This document shows positions 44,455 through 57,210 of a DNA stretch of 64,000 nt, piece by piece. The stretch spans positions 1-64,000 of the forward strand of contig JAUCMP010000034.1 of the NCBI GenBank assembly GCA_030770545.1, given 5' to 3'. The first letter of the stretch is position 1. Every line of letters starts with the position of its first letter. The translations under genes were made by a program, and so were the position numbers. Source of the DNA: Macropodus opercularis. Its lineage: Eukaryota > Chordata > Actinopteri > Anabantiformes > Osphronemidae. The notes below the pieces were generated by a model. That model had not been told where the DNA came from. It saw only the letters and a program-made list of their open reading frames with translations, and made no database searches.

Positions 44455-46449
44455 TCATTTTTCCAGATTTCCATGACGTGCACTAACTTCACACCTGTCT
44501 ATTTGCATGAGATCATCTTCCCCATATTCATCAACATCCATTGTTTCACACTCATCATCATCCTCCTCGTCTGGAAGTGTTGGATCACAGAACTTAGGTT
44601 CATCTAATAATTATGTTCTCATGCTGTGGATGAATGTGTTTGAGTTTGTGCAGCTCCTGCACCAGTTTAGACCAGGTTACAGTTTTGAACATCTGATGAC
44701 CTTTGTAACACAAGCGTCTCTTCAGTTTCACTCTCAGGACCTGAGACTCACTTCTCACTCTGGTAAAGCATCAACCGTCTCCTGCGCCTCAGATGGGACA
44801 CACACTACATTCCCATGTGTTGCTCTCTGTCTGCCTTTGGGAAGAGGAACAATCTTAGCGAATGGGCTACACTTTGCTATGAGATGTGTCTCCAGTATGT
44901 TCAGATCACACAGTTCAGCTGGAATGTCAGCGAGCTCCAGGTTGTTGGCTACAGCAAGGTGGGGCATGGCTCCCTTCTTCAGGTGATGATGACGTGTGTG
45001 ATGAATCCACTCTTTCTTTCTCTCATCAGGCTCTTTACACTGTTGTTCATTGGTGCAGACATGGTCACAGACGTGAACATTCTTTCCAGTCAGGCATGTT
45101 GACGCCACATCTTCATGTTTAGTGTCAGAAGCTCTGTTACAGGTTTGTACTTGGTTTGGAAATGACACCTTGTGACAGACGGTGCAGACGTAAGTAGGAC
45201 CAGCCTTTATCTGGGATCTGAAAACAGCTGTTGCCTCTTGAATCAAACTGTTGGTCTGTATCAGGACAATACTGTCTGTATTTCCTTTTTATTTTCATTG
45301 CACATCTCATGTTGTGCACAATCCTGAATGCAAGATTGTTTTTCTACCTGTTTCTCATCAGTTGTTTCATGACGGCCTTGTGTCAATTCCTGAATGCGTT
45401 GTCATGTGCATAATGCTGAGTCATGTGTGATCGCTGCCTTTGTTTAAATTCAGAATCACGTCTGTAACGTTCGGTTACGTACGACTTTTGTTTAGCCATA
45501 AAAGCAGCATCGCGTCTGTAACGTTCACTTCTGTAGCGTTTATGTTTGTTTCTGAAATCAACATTGTCTCTGTATTGGGTTATTATATTAATTTCTTTCC
45601 GTTTTGAAATTCAGGATTGCTTTGATATTTCCTGCTGACATAAGATTTTTTATTTGCCCTGTAATTTTCATCTGAAACATACTTTTCATTTAGTTTTCTT
45701 TTGTGATTGTCTTTTCTTTGTGGGGCTTTTGTTTTCACCATCCTCTTAAACTTTCTCCTACTACTTTGACTTAGTTTTGACAGTTTACAGGAAGATTCAG
45801 AGAGATCAAAAGTATCAGGGAGGATGAGATGAACTTCTTCTAACTCCACTGAAGTTAGGTTAGTAGAGACGCCTTGTGAAATGTTATCAGACATATTGAT
45901 ACTAAGCTTCAGTGGTTGAGCAACAACTTTGTGTCTTTGCGTAAAGCAGCATGTGATGAGGCTGAATTAATACAAGTGTCTTGGTTGTTTTAGCTCAGTT
46001 TCTATATTAACAGATATGGTGGGACTGTGTGTGAAAGTGATGGTTGAGTTTGACTTCAGGCATTATCCAACGCTGCAGGTGTCACAGTTGTGTGAGGTGT
46101 AGATCTCCCTTCTGTGTGTTGGACAGCATCGCTGAGCTTGTAAAACTCTACAGGCTTCAGTTCATAAGCACAGGAGGATTGTGTTCCCAACATCTGGTGA
46201 CATCTGGTGACATCTAGTGAGCCTGTCAACCATGTCACTGAGATGCGTGAAGATAAGCATTACAGCTGTACCAGTACTGTTTGATCTCAGGGGTAAACCC
46301 TTAGTTGTCTCTGAGTGAGGATCAGAAAGCCCATAGTTGTTTGTTCTGGTTCTGAACACTGCAATGCGTAACCCTGTCGTCATCAGCAACGCATACTGCA
46401 CATCTGATAACAAACTCAAACCTGCCTCCAGGTCAAGGAAACTGTCCAC
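44455..46449 (-). mobile_element. Helitron-like remnant with protease-like N-terminus, copy 2
   Basis: The block order matches copy 1: protease-like block (46162-46449, continuing in another frame to 46056), basic linker (45583-45894), cysteine-containing block (44755-45246) and its continuation to 44455. The frame is better kept here; for example, 44755-45246 is one open frame. The Rep and helicase parts are absent. Confidence 0.65.
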
Positions 46450-46648
46450 AGCTTCAGGTAAAAGTCTCCAAATGTGCCGTATGTGGTAGTTGTGTCATAT
46501 CTACACGATGCACACATCTACGTGCAGCAGCTTCATCAAGGGGGTAACAGATATTTCAAATTTTTGCTTCCTGTTTTTTTTAATCCGATAGCGTATCTGA
46601 TACCAATGAGTCTGTGGATGAAGAGAAATGTAAAGGTAATACTTAAAA

Positions 46649-46897
46649 ATGCTACACTGCAGAGAGGACATCCCAGTTCCACAATTGCTAGAGAATATGA
46701 AGAAAAGAGGAGAAGAGGGTCCATTAAAACTCGTCCCAGTCCCTGATGTGCATCTGGACACCATTGCTCATTGGATCGTCATGGACATGACAAGAAAGGT
46801 AGATGCAAGGTACCAGGATGCAAAGGTACTAAAGCAAAGTGCCAAAAATGTGATGTCCACCTATGTTGGTGGTCACATTTTATGATCGATGTATTAT
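46649..46897 (+). mobile_element. piggyBac-type transposase C-terminus, copy 2
   Basis: This is the same fragment, with the same frameshift, as at 25312-25560. Confidence 0.7.
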
Positions 46898-48359
46898 CAG
46901 GGACCCCCAAGCTTCCAAAAACTAAGGTCAAAAGATAAAAATTCATGCCATAGACGGTTAAATGTTAACAATATTTATGTTTGGGCTCAGCTGTTGAGGT
47001 GAGCAGATGAGAGCTTCTAGTTGCAGTTTCTGTCTCCGACTACAAAAACTCTTCTGTTCCGTAGTAGTTGTTGTGGTAGTATTAGTAAAACTCAGATCAC
47101 CATAATAAATGAAACCATTTCACCATTGTACCTGTGAATCAATATCTAACCTATAAAAACAAACTTATATATGAAATAAAAGTGAAAAGGTTCACATACA
47201 AAACAAACACCAGGATGGTTTCTTTGCTCTTTATTGGAATTGATCACTGTTCAGACAATGTGTCTGCTGTTGTGTGCACCTGTTATAGTGCAGCAACCCG
47301 TCCCTGAGCAAGCACTAGGCCACAGTGGAGAGGAAAAACTCCCCCTTTGGGAAGAAACCTCCAGCAGAACCAGACTCAGGGTGGGCGGTCGTCTGCCTCG
47401 ACCGGTGACGGGTTGAGCTTAGTGAAGAGGCCCTGAGGAGACCCAGGACACGCTGGAGGGATCTGTCTCTGAGCACAACTGGAATGAAAGCGTTAGACAT
47501 GTCAAACGTCTGCAGTTGAAGGTAAAAGCAGTTCAGCTTGAGTCAAAGCAGTTTCATTGAATGTGTCTCAGTGAAACATCGAATATTATTCAGAGGTTTG
47601 ATTCAATTCATCCTCTGATCCCTGACTCTTTACTCCTGTACATCCACATCTAACTAAATTCACTCCTCATCAACATAATCATCCATTTAACGTGGCCCTG
47701 AATGCAACGCGAGCTGGTGTCATTGAAGTAGCACAAACATCAACTTTTCACATCATGTGACTTTTACAAAGGAAAGGGCCAAAGAGCAGACAAGTAACAG
47801 CCTCAACATATCCAGATTTATCCATCGAAACAAGTGAGGAAGACGAGGAGACATTACAATGCACAGATTTGAGCAAGATTAGAAACTAGCCAGCAGTTAG
47901 GAAGAGACTTTAAATTTGCACCTGCACTTGTTGACAGGACAGAACCTGAGAGGAAAAGTTTAAGTATAATGAAGAATGTAGACAGAGAAATGTATGGAGG
48001 CAGCAGTTTCTTTTCACCCACCTGCACAGCAAGACACACAGAGGTGGGAGGAAAGAGACAGACACTGGTCTAACGTGTCCAGATCTGGACAGAGACTAAG
48101 AGATGAGCTCGAGAGAGAAGCAGAGGCTGAAATGGAAAACCTGAAAACGAGACAGAGACACCAGAGAGAGACTGATCAAGACTGATGAAGCCATCATGGG
48201 ATGAAATAATTAGACAACAAGCTGCCAATGTGACCGATGTACTTCTGCGTTGTGTTCATGAAGATAGTCGGTTGTTGGAATGGCCTCCTTTTAATATCTG
48301 ATGCATAGACAAACAAAAACACACTCCTGTAACATCTGCCCGCTCCAGTTCCTGTCCCA
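46898..48359. other. No supported gene
   Basis: This matches 25561-27300. It includes the teleost-repeat-like piece at about 47300-47415 and a reduced arginine/glutamate-rich frame at 47994-48185. Confidence 0.45.
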
Positions 48360-49199
48360 CCGCAGGATCGTACAGAAAGGGGAGAGTCATGGGCTGCAAC
48401 TCAGTTTCAGTTCATGAAACTGAGGAATAGATCACTTTTAAACTACCACCACGACTCAGAGGAATCTGAGCAGAGGTCTGACAGGGAGGAAGAGAAGGAA
48501 TCACTCAGCTACATGGCACCACTGCTGAGTAAAGGACCCCAACAGCAGGACAGATATGTGCTGTGGAACTTCATGGACTTGACAGGACTAGTGAACCGTC
48601 TTCCAGCTCTAGCTGATGGAGCTGACAAATGGATTAGAGCTCTGGAAGAAAACACAAGTGACATCACCATGAGAGACATCAAAGCCCTACTGATGCAGAA
48701 AGTGAGACAAGTGACAAAAAGATCCTGCAGGAAGGAGAAACAGGAAAGGTCTCAACAATGACTATGATGACTCACCATCTGGCCACAAGAGATATGGAAG
48801 CACTTCCAGCCACATTCCCTCCTAAAATAGGTCCACACTGGAAACGCAACTTTAAAGATGGAGAGAGTCCTGCACAGTTCCTCCAGGAATTCCAGACAAA
48901 GTGGAAAATGGACAGTTGGAAACTGGAAATGAATGGAGTCCAAATGAAACCACTAAAACACTCCTCAAGCTGAAGGTGCAGAAAGCCAGGCCAGAAGAAG
49001 TCAGGAAGAAACATGATGATGTGGTTGGATTAATGGCAATGGAGGCTCCTATGTTCTCTGAACATGTGTGGAAGTGAACAGAGCTGAAAAACAACATGTT
49101 GAAGAGCAGAGTAAGGCTCTGGCAGGAAGACTCACGCAGCTCAGACAGAAGAACTGAGAAAGCTCAAGGACCAACTCTTTCTCTCCACTGCACCATGAT
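48360..49199 (+). pseudogene. Endogenous retrovirus gag remnant, copy 2 to 3 junction
   Basis: An open frame at 48414-48761 matches the capsid-like part of 27516-28049. Its first part is missing because of an internal deletion. Shifted pieces follow up to the pol-like remnant at 49200. Confidence 0.6.
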
Positions 49200-49790
49200 G
49201 ATGATGGTGATCAGAGTCAGGACAACTACGCAAAATGCTGGGATGAGCTGATAAATAACACCACTGCAGAAATCCAATGACGTCATAATAGTCCCTGAAG
49301 GAGCAGCAGCTATGGTCAAGCTTCTTGAAAGACATCAAGAATGGTTTCAAGTTCCAGGCTCAGCATCACACTTCACTCTGCTCATAGCAGAAGAACATGA
49401 GTCACATGACTTGGGAGTAGCTGGTGAGTAGCTTCCTACTGACTGTCAATACATTCAAAAATCTTCAGATTGTTTTGTTAAACCTTACCTGCAGACAAGC
49501 AGGACAATAGATTCAGGCCATGCAGCTACCAAAAGAGTTAGAATATTAAAATGTCCTGCAAACCAGAGAAACGACTCTTGGAGAACAAAGGGCAATAATT
49601 TAGCAGACAAAAATAGACAGAAGAGAGACTCTGGGTCCAAAGGAGCCTGTTAGAAAAGCTGCTCCTCACCTGCTCTGTGGAGAAGTAGTCAGGGACATTT
49701 TGTATTTGTACCTTTGTCATTGTAACCTTTTGCCATAAAGAAAATGCAAGAACCAGAGGACAGGTGTTGAGGAAACTACAGAACTGAAGT
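49200..49790 (+). pseudogene. Retrovirus pol remnant, copy 3 (further deleted)
   Basis: This is equivalent to 1-870 of copy 1, with about 300 bases missing near 49500 and the integrase-like piece missing near 49785. It is non-functional. Confidence 0.6.
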
Positions 49791-50639
49791 CTTGGTAGAT
49801 GGTGATGTATGAGATACAGCCGAGTTCTGGATGTCCACACATGCCAACAGAGAAAAGGAGTTAATGCTTTCTGTTACCTGAACGTTTCCCACTTGTGTCT
49901 ACGCATCAGGACGCAGGACTATGATGCTGTGCTGATGCTTTGTTACTGAGCTTCGGTGATGGTTGGGGGTAAAGGGGTGGGGGGCGAGGGGGTGTCCAGG
50001 CCTGGCCGTGAGCGGAGTCCCTAGGGGCAAAGGTGGAGGGTGAAGAGGGCTCTGACTGCTGGTCCAATGATTCTGGAGCCACTTCTAACAAAAGCAGCAC
50101 ATGAAGAGGAAGGCGATCACACCGCTCCTCAATCCTGCAGATGAGCCGTGGTTCTGTACTGGTCCTGAAAGCAGAGACAGGATGAAAGTGTCAGCGGCTG
50201 GAATGCTCATGAAACAACACATAGATATTAACCGAGGTTATGGAGCGAAAGGCAAAAGATGCTGCAACAGAGTCCAGCTGCTCAGAAAGTTCTCTTTCAG
50301 GACTTTGTGTAAATGTCTCGAAGCACTAAATAAAGCCCCATCAGTAGCACGTGTCAGCATCAGGTGTAATGACCTTTAACCTTCCCAGGCTGGCTGACAG
50401 TGAGTCCTGGTCTTCCTCTGGGCCTCCTCCCGCTGCTACCGACCTACATGGCACCGGCTCCTACTGAGAGAGATGAACCGCTCTTAGTCTGGCCCGTCGT
50501 CTAGGACCTGTTTGTCATGGGTTTAGCCCTGACAACACAGCTCCTAGGGTCACGCGGGCACACAAACTCCTCCACCGCGATAAGGTGTCGGTTCAAGGAG
50601 GAGAAAAACTAGAACACAAACGTTAGTGAGGTCAACTTA
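49791..50639. other. No supported gene
   Basis: This matches the 1300-2149 part of copy 1. The recurring plus-strand frame at 50101-50379 is present but is broken in copy 2. Confidence 0.5.
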
Positions 50640-51096
50640 AAATCACATGAACAGTACATTGAAACAAGTACAACAAAAAACTGATACTTACCTTTAGTAA
50701 CCCATCAGCTGAACCTAACTTATCTTCACCTAACTTAAAACATTTAACTTAAGTAAACCTAACTCAATTTATCTTAACTTATTAAATGTAAGTTAACTTA
50801 GCCTAACCTGTTACACAGAAACTTAATCTTTATTAACCCAACGATATATTTAACTTAACCTAACTTAACTTATCTTAACTTAACTTAATTTATCTTAACT
50901 TAACAAAATATGCATAAACTTTAACCTAACTAACACACAAAAACTTAACTCAACCTACTGTAACATAACTTAACTTAACTAAACATAAACTACTGTAACT
51001 TAACTCAACCTACTGTAACTTAACCTACTGTAACTTAACTTAACTAAACATAAACTACTTTAACTTAACTTAACCTACTGTAACTTAACTTAACTT
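50640..51096. repeat. AACTTA-type minisatellite, copy 3
   Basis: The structure is the same as at 2150-2625. Confidence 0.85.
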
Positions 51097-51281
51097 TAGA
51101 TAAAACGAGTCCAGCGCCACCTGGACATAAAGAATCTGGGACCTGCCTCTTCACCACTAACCTCTAACCTGCTCCTCTCTGTTTCAGAGGGAGCATATTC
51201 TCTAGACCTTAGAGACACTGGTGGATGTCTCCACGCTTCAACCTCCCAGGCTGAGACTTGCCTGACAGGACTCTGACTAAA

Positions 51282-51830
51282 CTAGTCAGAGTCGCTGTCA
51301 TCAGTCCAGCCTGTGTGGTGAAGACCCGTCCAGTGCATCCAGGGTGTAGAGGATCTGAGGCCCGTCGAAGTCGACGGCTGAGGTTCCTCGAGGTCGTCCT
51401 CAGCATCCACACGCTGCCTCTTACCTGCTGTACTTACCTGCTCCAGGTCGCTCTCTTCCCTGCTCCTCTTCGTCGCAGACCGAAGTCCTGACGTCGAGGG
51501 AGCAGAGAGAGGAGACCTGGGTGGGACCAGAGGAGGAGGAGGAGGAGGAGGAGGACCAGCAGCAGCCACAGGAGGAACGGCCGGTTCCACACTTACCTCA
51601 GGAACCGGCCGTTCCTCCTGTTCCAGACCGGAGTCTGGTGGCAGCTGCTGGACAAGGGGAGGGGGGCGCAGGTCGTCCTCGTCTTCGGTCATGGAACCAT
51701 AACCAGAATCGGAGTCGCCCCAGCCCACTACGTCCTCCCACACGTCCTCGTCCTCATCGTCATCGTCTTCCCACTCGCTGTCGGTTTCCTCTGCACGGTC
51801 GTCCAGGTCGTTGAGGAACAGCTCGTCCAT
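51282..51830 (-). CDS. Acidic, proline-rich nuclear-type protein, copy 3
   Basis: This 182-residue copy has the longest proline run of the three and the longer D/E run. One substitution (D to G) lies two residues before the DSGYGS region. The basic clusters and tail are unchanged, and the hairpin with the loop splice donor is perfect. The acceptor before the ATG, the leader donor (52742), the TATA box and the palindrome are all present. Confidence 0.6.
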   Translation of the reverse strand: MDELFLNDLDDRAEETDSEWEDDDDEDEDVWEDVVGWGDSDSGYGSMTEDEDDLRPPPLVQQLPPDSGLEQEERPVPEVSVEPAVPPVAAAGPPPPPPPPLVPPRSPLSAPSTSGLRSATKRSREESDLEQVSTAGKRQRVDAEDDLEEPQPSTSTGLRSSTPWMHWTGLHHTGWTDDSDSD

Positions 51831-52939
51831 CCTTAGAAAGGGACAAAGCACCAGAACACTTAGTACGGCAACAACTTCCCAGGACATCCTTTGTTGGTGA
51901 CAGAGGAAAGCAGACATAAGTCAGTTACGGACGAAGTCACTGTAGGAGCCTGGTGCAACTGTTACTGCAAACACGTGTCAACAACACAGCCAGTTAACGT
52001 TCATCGTCATTTTGAGTCACAAGTAAAATATCAAGTCACAACTTTCACTATTGTCCATTGTTTTACCTTTCATGTCGAATTCACATTATGTTTATGAATT
52101 ATTCACTAAGAACCAACTTGCTGTAAAATAACTTACTGCTAAATTGCATTTTTGCATATCATGCATAAGTATATGCAAAACATATAATAATACTATTAAT
52201 AATAATAATAATAACTCACAAGTATCAACTCACGGTTTGTGTAGGAGACATGAAGCTCAAAACTAATCAAACAATAAATCACGTGTTTCTCCTAAATCAA
52301 TTAGTGTAAAGTTCATTGGGCTCGTTTGATTAAAGCTTTGTAACATTTAGACCAACTTTCCATTCAAACCTTTCTGGTTTTCAGGAATCTCTAGTTTAGT
52401 GCATGTTTTCCAGTCACCACCAGAACTGATCAGCAGCACCAGTCCAGTCAGGGAGCGACCATAGAAAAGGGCCTGAGCGCGTGCTGGCGTCTCCGCGTCT
52501 CCATGGTGACCACGAAACGCATTTTAGGAATTTTTAAAACCCCAAATAACTTTTAAAATCTACACCTTAGCCAAATGATTCACATAATTAATACACACGT
52601 TCAAAGCCATGTTAGCGGTGAATAATAATAAAGCCATTAAACGTGTCTCCCGCTTCAGATGAGGAGATTCCTCTGCGTTTAAAGAGCTTCAATGGCTGCT
52701 GCTAATGGAGGCTAACAGACCAGCAGCAGGTCTTCGCTCACCTGCCAAGGGGACGTGGTTGTCGGTCACTCGCCGCTGCTCTGGGGCCTGGTCTCAGCAG
52801 ATGCTCCGGTGGGTTTGAGTCCAGTAAATGAGTGGTCGCTTTCCAGGAGGTTGAGTTCAGTGTCCGAGTGCTGTCGTTAGCTGCTGTTAGCTTTAGCTTT
52901 AGCTTGTCCAGCAGCCTGGTGGGAACCAGGCGTCTGCAG
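51831..52939 (-). other. Putative intron and leader of the acidic gene, copy 3
   Basis: The leader would run from about 52913 to 52742 and the intron from 52741 to 51832. The borders are as in copies 1 and 2. No other gene is visible. Confidence 0.45.
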
Positions 52940-53003
52940 GCTTATATAGCCTGGCCTGGGTCGTCGCTCCGTTTCCATGGCAGCCACTGACGCACGTGCG
53001 TCA
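52940..53003 (-). promoter_or_regulatory. TATA promoter with palindromic E-box, copy 3
   Basis: TATATAAGC on the minus strand lies at 52940-52948, and the identical palindrome at 52988-53003. Confidence 0.6.
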
Positions 53004-53260
53004 AGTGTGAGCTAATGTCTGCTGCTAATCGTCGTTTGTCGCTGTGTTTCATAAACGCTCCTTACTGGCAAACGGTGAAACTGCAGCAAGTTGCTGTGGC
53101 GGTAACTCCGGCTGAAAACACACGAGTTGAAGTCATTGGTTCCGGTGAAAGTCAGTCCAGGCGTAGCTGCTTCCTTCTGACCGCTGCTCGTGCTGGGCCT
53201 TCATCAGCCACCAATGATTCAGGCTCCAGCATCAGCTGCACCCAGCAGTGCTGCTGTTAC

Positions 53261-53275
53261 AGCGCCCCCTGCTGG
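53261..53275 (-). promoter_or_regulatory. CTCF-like site, copy 3
   Basis: The 15-base core is exact, with the same orientation as the other three. Confidence 0.5.
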
Positions 53276-54660
53276 ATGGACTCACAGAGCCCCTCAGTCA
53301 GTGGAATGACTGGACGTGTGACAACTAGACAGTTATCTTCATTAGAATAATGCTAGTTTTATATAATAATCACATATAATAATAATAATAATATTGGTAT
53401 TATTTCGGTTTGTGTCGTACGTTCCCGTAGTTACTCTTCATGTCACACTGTTTATTATATAATGATGATATGATTTTGATTCCTTGAAGCGCTTTAAACC
53501 ACTTTAAACCATTTCCTTTGCAGTAGTAGTAGATCTGCTGCAAAGGAAGACGTCCAGTCATTGTAATTCAACTCTCAGACAACCTCACCTAGAAAAAGCA
53601 TCACCGACATTTAGGCTTTTATTTCCAGGTAGTTACATCTGAGGACTTAGAAATGTCATTATTTATCTCATTTAGTTTTGGGTTGTTATTTGTTTCTAAC
53701 AAAACTTGTGACCATAAGTTGGAAACGTGTGCCTGATGTGTGGGACCCATTTTCTTCAAGTCTCTACCCCCACTGTGATGTAATGATTGAAGGAGCGAAC
53801 AGAGCTGCTTTTAGAAACACTTTGATACTTAGCCTAGTTGGGCTCATGTTCTTATCAACACAGATCAAATCCTTAAAATGATGCGACTCGTTTGCCTGCC
53901 TCTGCATATTTCTCATCTCACCACTGAGAATAAATTCATGTTTAATTATTTGAACCTTACTCTATGTCTGACTGAATTCATCTTAGTTGGAACATCTCTG
54001 ACAACAACAGAGCGAGTCACAGGAATTTAATAAACATCAAGACAGAACAAAGTAACAATAAAAGAATGAAATGTGCTCTATTAAATATCATCTCTCTGTT
54101 AATAAATGACCTGCTCAGTGACCATCACTGTATGTAATTCATATCTCTATGCAAACACTTTTTTGCAGTAGCTGCATTTAGCCTGTGACATCACCAGACT
54201 TAAGCTTTGTTTGCTTGTGATGCTTTTCCAGGTTTGCAACCTCCTGCAGTTGCTCGTTCTTTGAGAGGTCGCTGCCTTTAGATATTCATCATGGAAAGAA
54301 TCAGCAAAACCTGTCAATCACATGTTCCAGAACATTTATTCACATGAAACACGGGTGGGTTCAGACAGAACGTGCTCTCTTCTAAGTTCTGCATCAGACT
54401 CATTATTCCAAATAGACGTAGTGTCAGAGCTCGTCCAGCAGAGGGAGCTCTATGCTGCGGCTTCTGTTGAAGTGCGGTCGCTTCCTGTTGCACTACTTCC
54501 ACACATGACATGAGGAAGCTGTGTTCGCTCATCTTTCAGGTGAAACTAGTCTCTTTCCAGGTGTGAGCTCGTCATGTTCATCAGTAGTTACGTCCATGTT
54601 TTATTCAACATGCTGTAGACTCCCAGTAATGTGTTTTAAACGGCTTCTGTTGGTTCGTAG
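53276..54660. other. No supported gene; array ends here
   Basis: This resembles the right member of the copy 1 duplication (for example the stretch at 53740-53830). It is cut just after the sequence GGTTCGTAG, where copies 1 and 2 continue toward the CRE-like pair. Confidence 0.55.
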
Positions 54661-54932
54661 TGTGACCGAGCGTTTGTGCAGGGTTCGCCTAAAACACTTA
54701 GAAATAAGAAAACAATAAAACGACAGTTGTCCGAACCTTCTTCCATTTTATTCTCTGCCACACCTGTATTATCCCGCCAGGAAACCCCGCGACACTCAAG
54801 TATGTATCAAGTACGCATGTCCAAACCTGTATACAGCCCCGAGGGGAAAACACATTGCACACACACATACACAATGAGCACCAGAACGTACAGAAGTAAT
54901 ACACATGACAGAATCAAATAAAGTCTGTTACA
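54661..54932 (-). repeat. LTR of the second gypsy element (3' in element orientation)
   Basis: This is the direct partner of 58757-59029, with about ten differences by eye. It is joined to array copy 3 on the left. Confidence 0.93.
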
Positions 54933-55166
54933 TACGTCCCCCCCTCACAAAATAAACGTCCCCGTTTATGCATCAGAATAACAACATGCACAGTCATGAA
55001 CAATAAACAGCTGTGAACAATGAAATACATAACAGAGTAAAGTACCTTTGACTGGTCGTTACATCTTTGGCATTGCAACAAGTCAAACAAGGACAAGTCT
55101 GTCTTCAGCAACAAAAACATGCTCAGCAATAGAACAAATTCTCATCCACAGAGAAATGGAGGGCCT

Positions 55167-55727
55167 TTAATACAAAACAAAATCATGCAAATGACCAGGA
55201 GGTCTACGTAGCCTCCCAGTTCTACTCATGTCTGGCAACGGCCCCACAATTGAACACGGTGGGTCAGACAAAACACTCAGATCCTCTTGGGGAGAAACAC
55301 AGACCTCTCCACTAGGAACTCCTGACTCCAGGGGAAGGGACTCAGGTTGTGAGTCCACAGTGTTAGGCAGTGTCCGGTTCTGTGATTGAGGAGACACAGG
55401 CAATGTGTAAGGCCGCAACCTCTTATAGTGAACTACCTGCGCCCTCTCACCTGAGTCAAAAGGATTTTCAATCCTGTAAATCAGTCCCTGCTCCCCACAT
55501 GAGTCCATGACCTGCGCAATCTTATAAGGTCCCTTCCAATGGGGTGCCAGCTTCATGCAGCTCTCTACTGGGTTGTGGAGCCACATCATGGCACCTACAT
55601 CATAAGGCTGGTGACGTAGGCCAACATCATGGTACAGTTTTTGACGTCCATGCATCTGTGCACTGCTAAAGGTGGAGTTTAGTTTTGTCAGCAATGAGGA
55701 AACAAACTCAGCATGCGATGCAGACAT
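55167..55727 (-). pseudogene. Integrase C-terminal domain, second element
   Basis: The 186-codon frame contains a HWKGPYKI segment, the GPY/F-type module of gypsy integrases, then a low-complexity tail. It is separated from the integrase core by frameshifts between 55728 and 55904. Confidence 0.7.
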
Positions 55728-55904
55728 CTGAGAGTCAAGAGCATGGGTGGGTAACAGTACATCAGCTGGGACCCGTGCTTCCCGACCATGGGTTAAGAAG
55801 TAAGGTGTAAAACGGGTGGTGGAGTGAGTTGTTGTGAGCTACATGTTTCACATAATCATCCCATTCCCCTCCATAGGTCAAAAGAGTCTTAGCCAGTTGA
55901 TCAA

Positions 55905-56876
55905 TTAAGTCCGATTAAAGCGCTCAACCATACCACCCGACTTCGGATGGTAAGGAGTGGTACGTGTCTTTTTAATGTTCAGCAGATGACAGAGATTCTG
56001 AACCACATCCGCCTCAAACTGACGACCCTGCTCAGAATGCAACATCTCTGGAACACCGTGAATCAGAACATAGTCCTCAAATAGACAACGATCCACTGTC
56101 TGGGCTGACTGATTATGCAAAGCATACAAGTTGACAAATTTAGTGAAATAGTCCTCAACAACGAGCACATACCAATGTCCTTTTGAAGTCACAGGCAGCT
56201 CTAATATGTCCATAGCCACTCTTTCAAATGGCCGCACTGACTGCGACCCACCCATAGGTGCGTAGTGGGCTGGAACTGGACCGCGTCGTGTTTGACATGC
56301 TTTGCATTGCTCACACCATGCTTTGATGTCCCTGTACATGGAAGGCCAGTAACAGAATTGCCTCGCCCGTTCCCACACACGCTCAGAGGAGAAATGGGCA
56401 GAAGCTGGGGCCCCATGCAGCTGCAACAGAACGTCTGATATTAAAGCAGAGGGAACAACCATTTGGATTGTAGGGCTACTTGTGAGGGGACAGAAAACTG
56501 TGCGGCATAGCAGTCCATCAACGATAGAAAGACGGTTAAATTCAGTCCAAAACTTACGTAAGCATTGAGAAGCCCCCTGTAATTTTCTCCTGGATGGTCT
56601 TTGGGATTGTGCTACCCAACTCAAAACAGCCTGGATATCGGGGTCTGCCTGCTGCATTGCCCTAATGTCTGATAAGCCGTGAGACAAAGTATTCATGAAA
56701 GACATACTGTCTGAATTTTTAAACGAGTCCACAGCAGCGGCAGCTTCCGCAGAATCGGTGACTTGAGATGAACATGGAACAAAGTCTTCCTTAGTAGAAC
56801 TCACCACATTCACTCCCAGTATCTCCCCGAGACTGGCCTCTGACTCTCTATGTGTATTAGAATTCACCTTCAACAC
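55905..56876 (-). pseudogene. Gypsy integrase, second element, altered catalytic residue
   Basis: The 323-codon frame has the zinc-binding H-H-C-C region (with CEQCKACQ) and the core up to VERFNR. In the core, the second metal-binding aspartate position reads glutamate (HSEQG). The frame stops just after the third catalytic residue, and the C-terminal domain is in another frame (55167-55727). Confidence 0.75.
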
Positions 56877-57210
56877 TGGAAAGGGATGCTGCAGTTACAT
56901 CAGCTGGATCATGAAACAGCTGAACATCAGAGTCATCAACCGTGTAAAACTCACCCAGGTGCATGCCTTGTTTTAACGAAATGTCCTGTCCAGTAGGATT
57001 TAAAATCCAAGCTTTTGTCAGTCCATTGTGAACCGTGGCCACTGTGTGAGCAACCACTAGACCGGAAGAGTCCGCTACATTGGGTTCCAGATAGCCAACA
57101 AAGTCACTCGTCAAATGGGCTGCATTGGGTGAACACACTTTAACCGCCACAACTGACTCACTGAGGGGTGGCAGGTTCATAGCGGTGGCTAGCGAAACGT
57201 TGCAGCACAA
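56857..57210 (-). pseudogene. Linker between protease and RT, ends at deletion
   Basis: The 117-codon frame continues the polyprotein after protease and stops at 56857, where the deletion joins it to sequence that belongs just before integrase. No reverse transcriptase motif is present on either side. Confidence 0.65.

Larger units (their letters stand above)
28489..49199. repeat. Tandem segmental duplication, copy 2
   Basis: This 20.7-kb copy keeps the same feature order as copy 1. It has no gypsy insertion in the receptor gene and only one version of the 4.2-7.7 kb block. It alone carries the longer LINE and about 1.2 kb beside it (41740-42890). It lacks part of the retroviral gag present in copy 1 (equivalent to about 27340-27700). 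Confidence 0.93.
49200..54660. repeat. Tandem segmental duplication, copy 3 (truncated)
   Basis: This copy matches copies 1 and 2 from the retroviral remnant through the acidic gene and into the block after the CTCF-like site. It then stops abruptly at the LTR starting at 54661. The sequence that should follow in the other copies is not found beyond the LTR element. It also has two internal deletions in the retroviral part, near 49495 and 49785. Confidence 0.92.
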
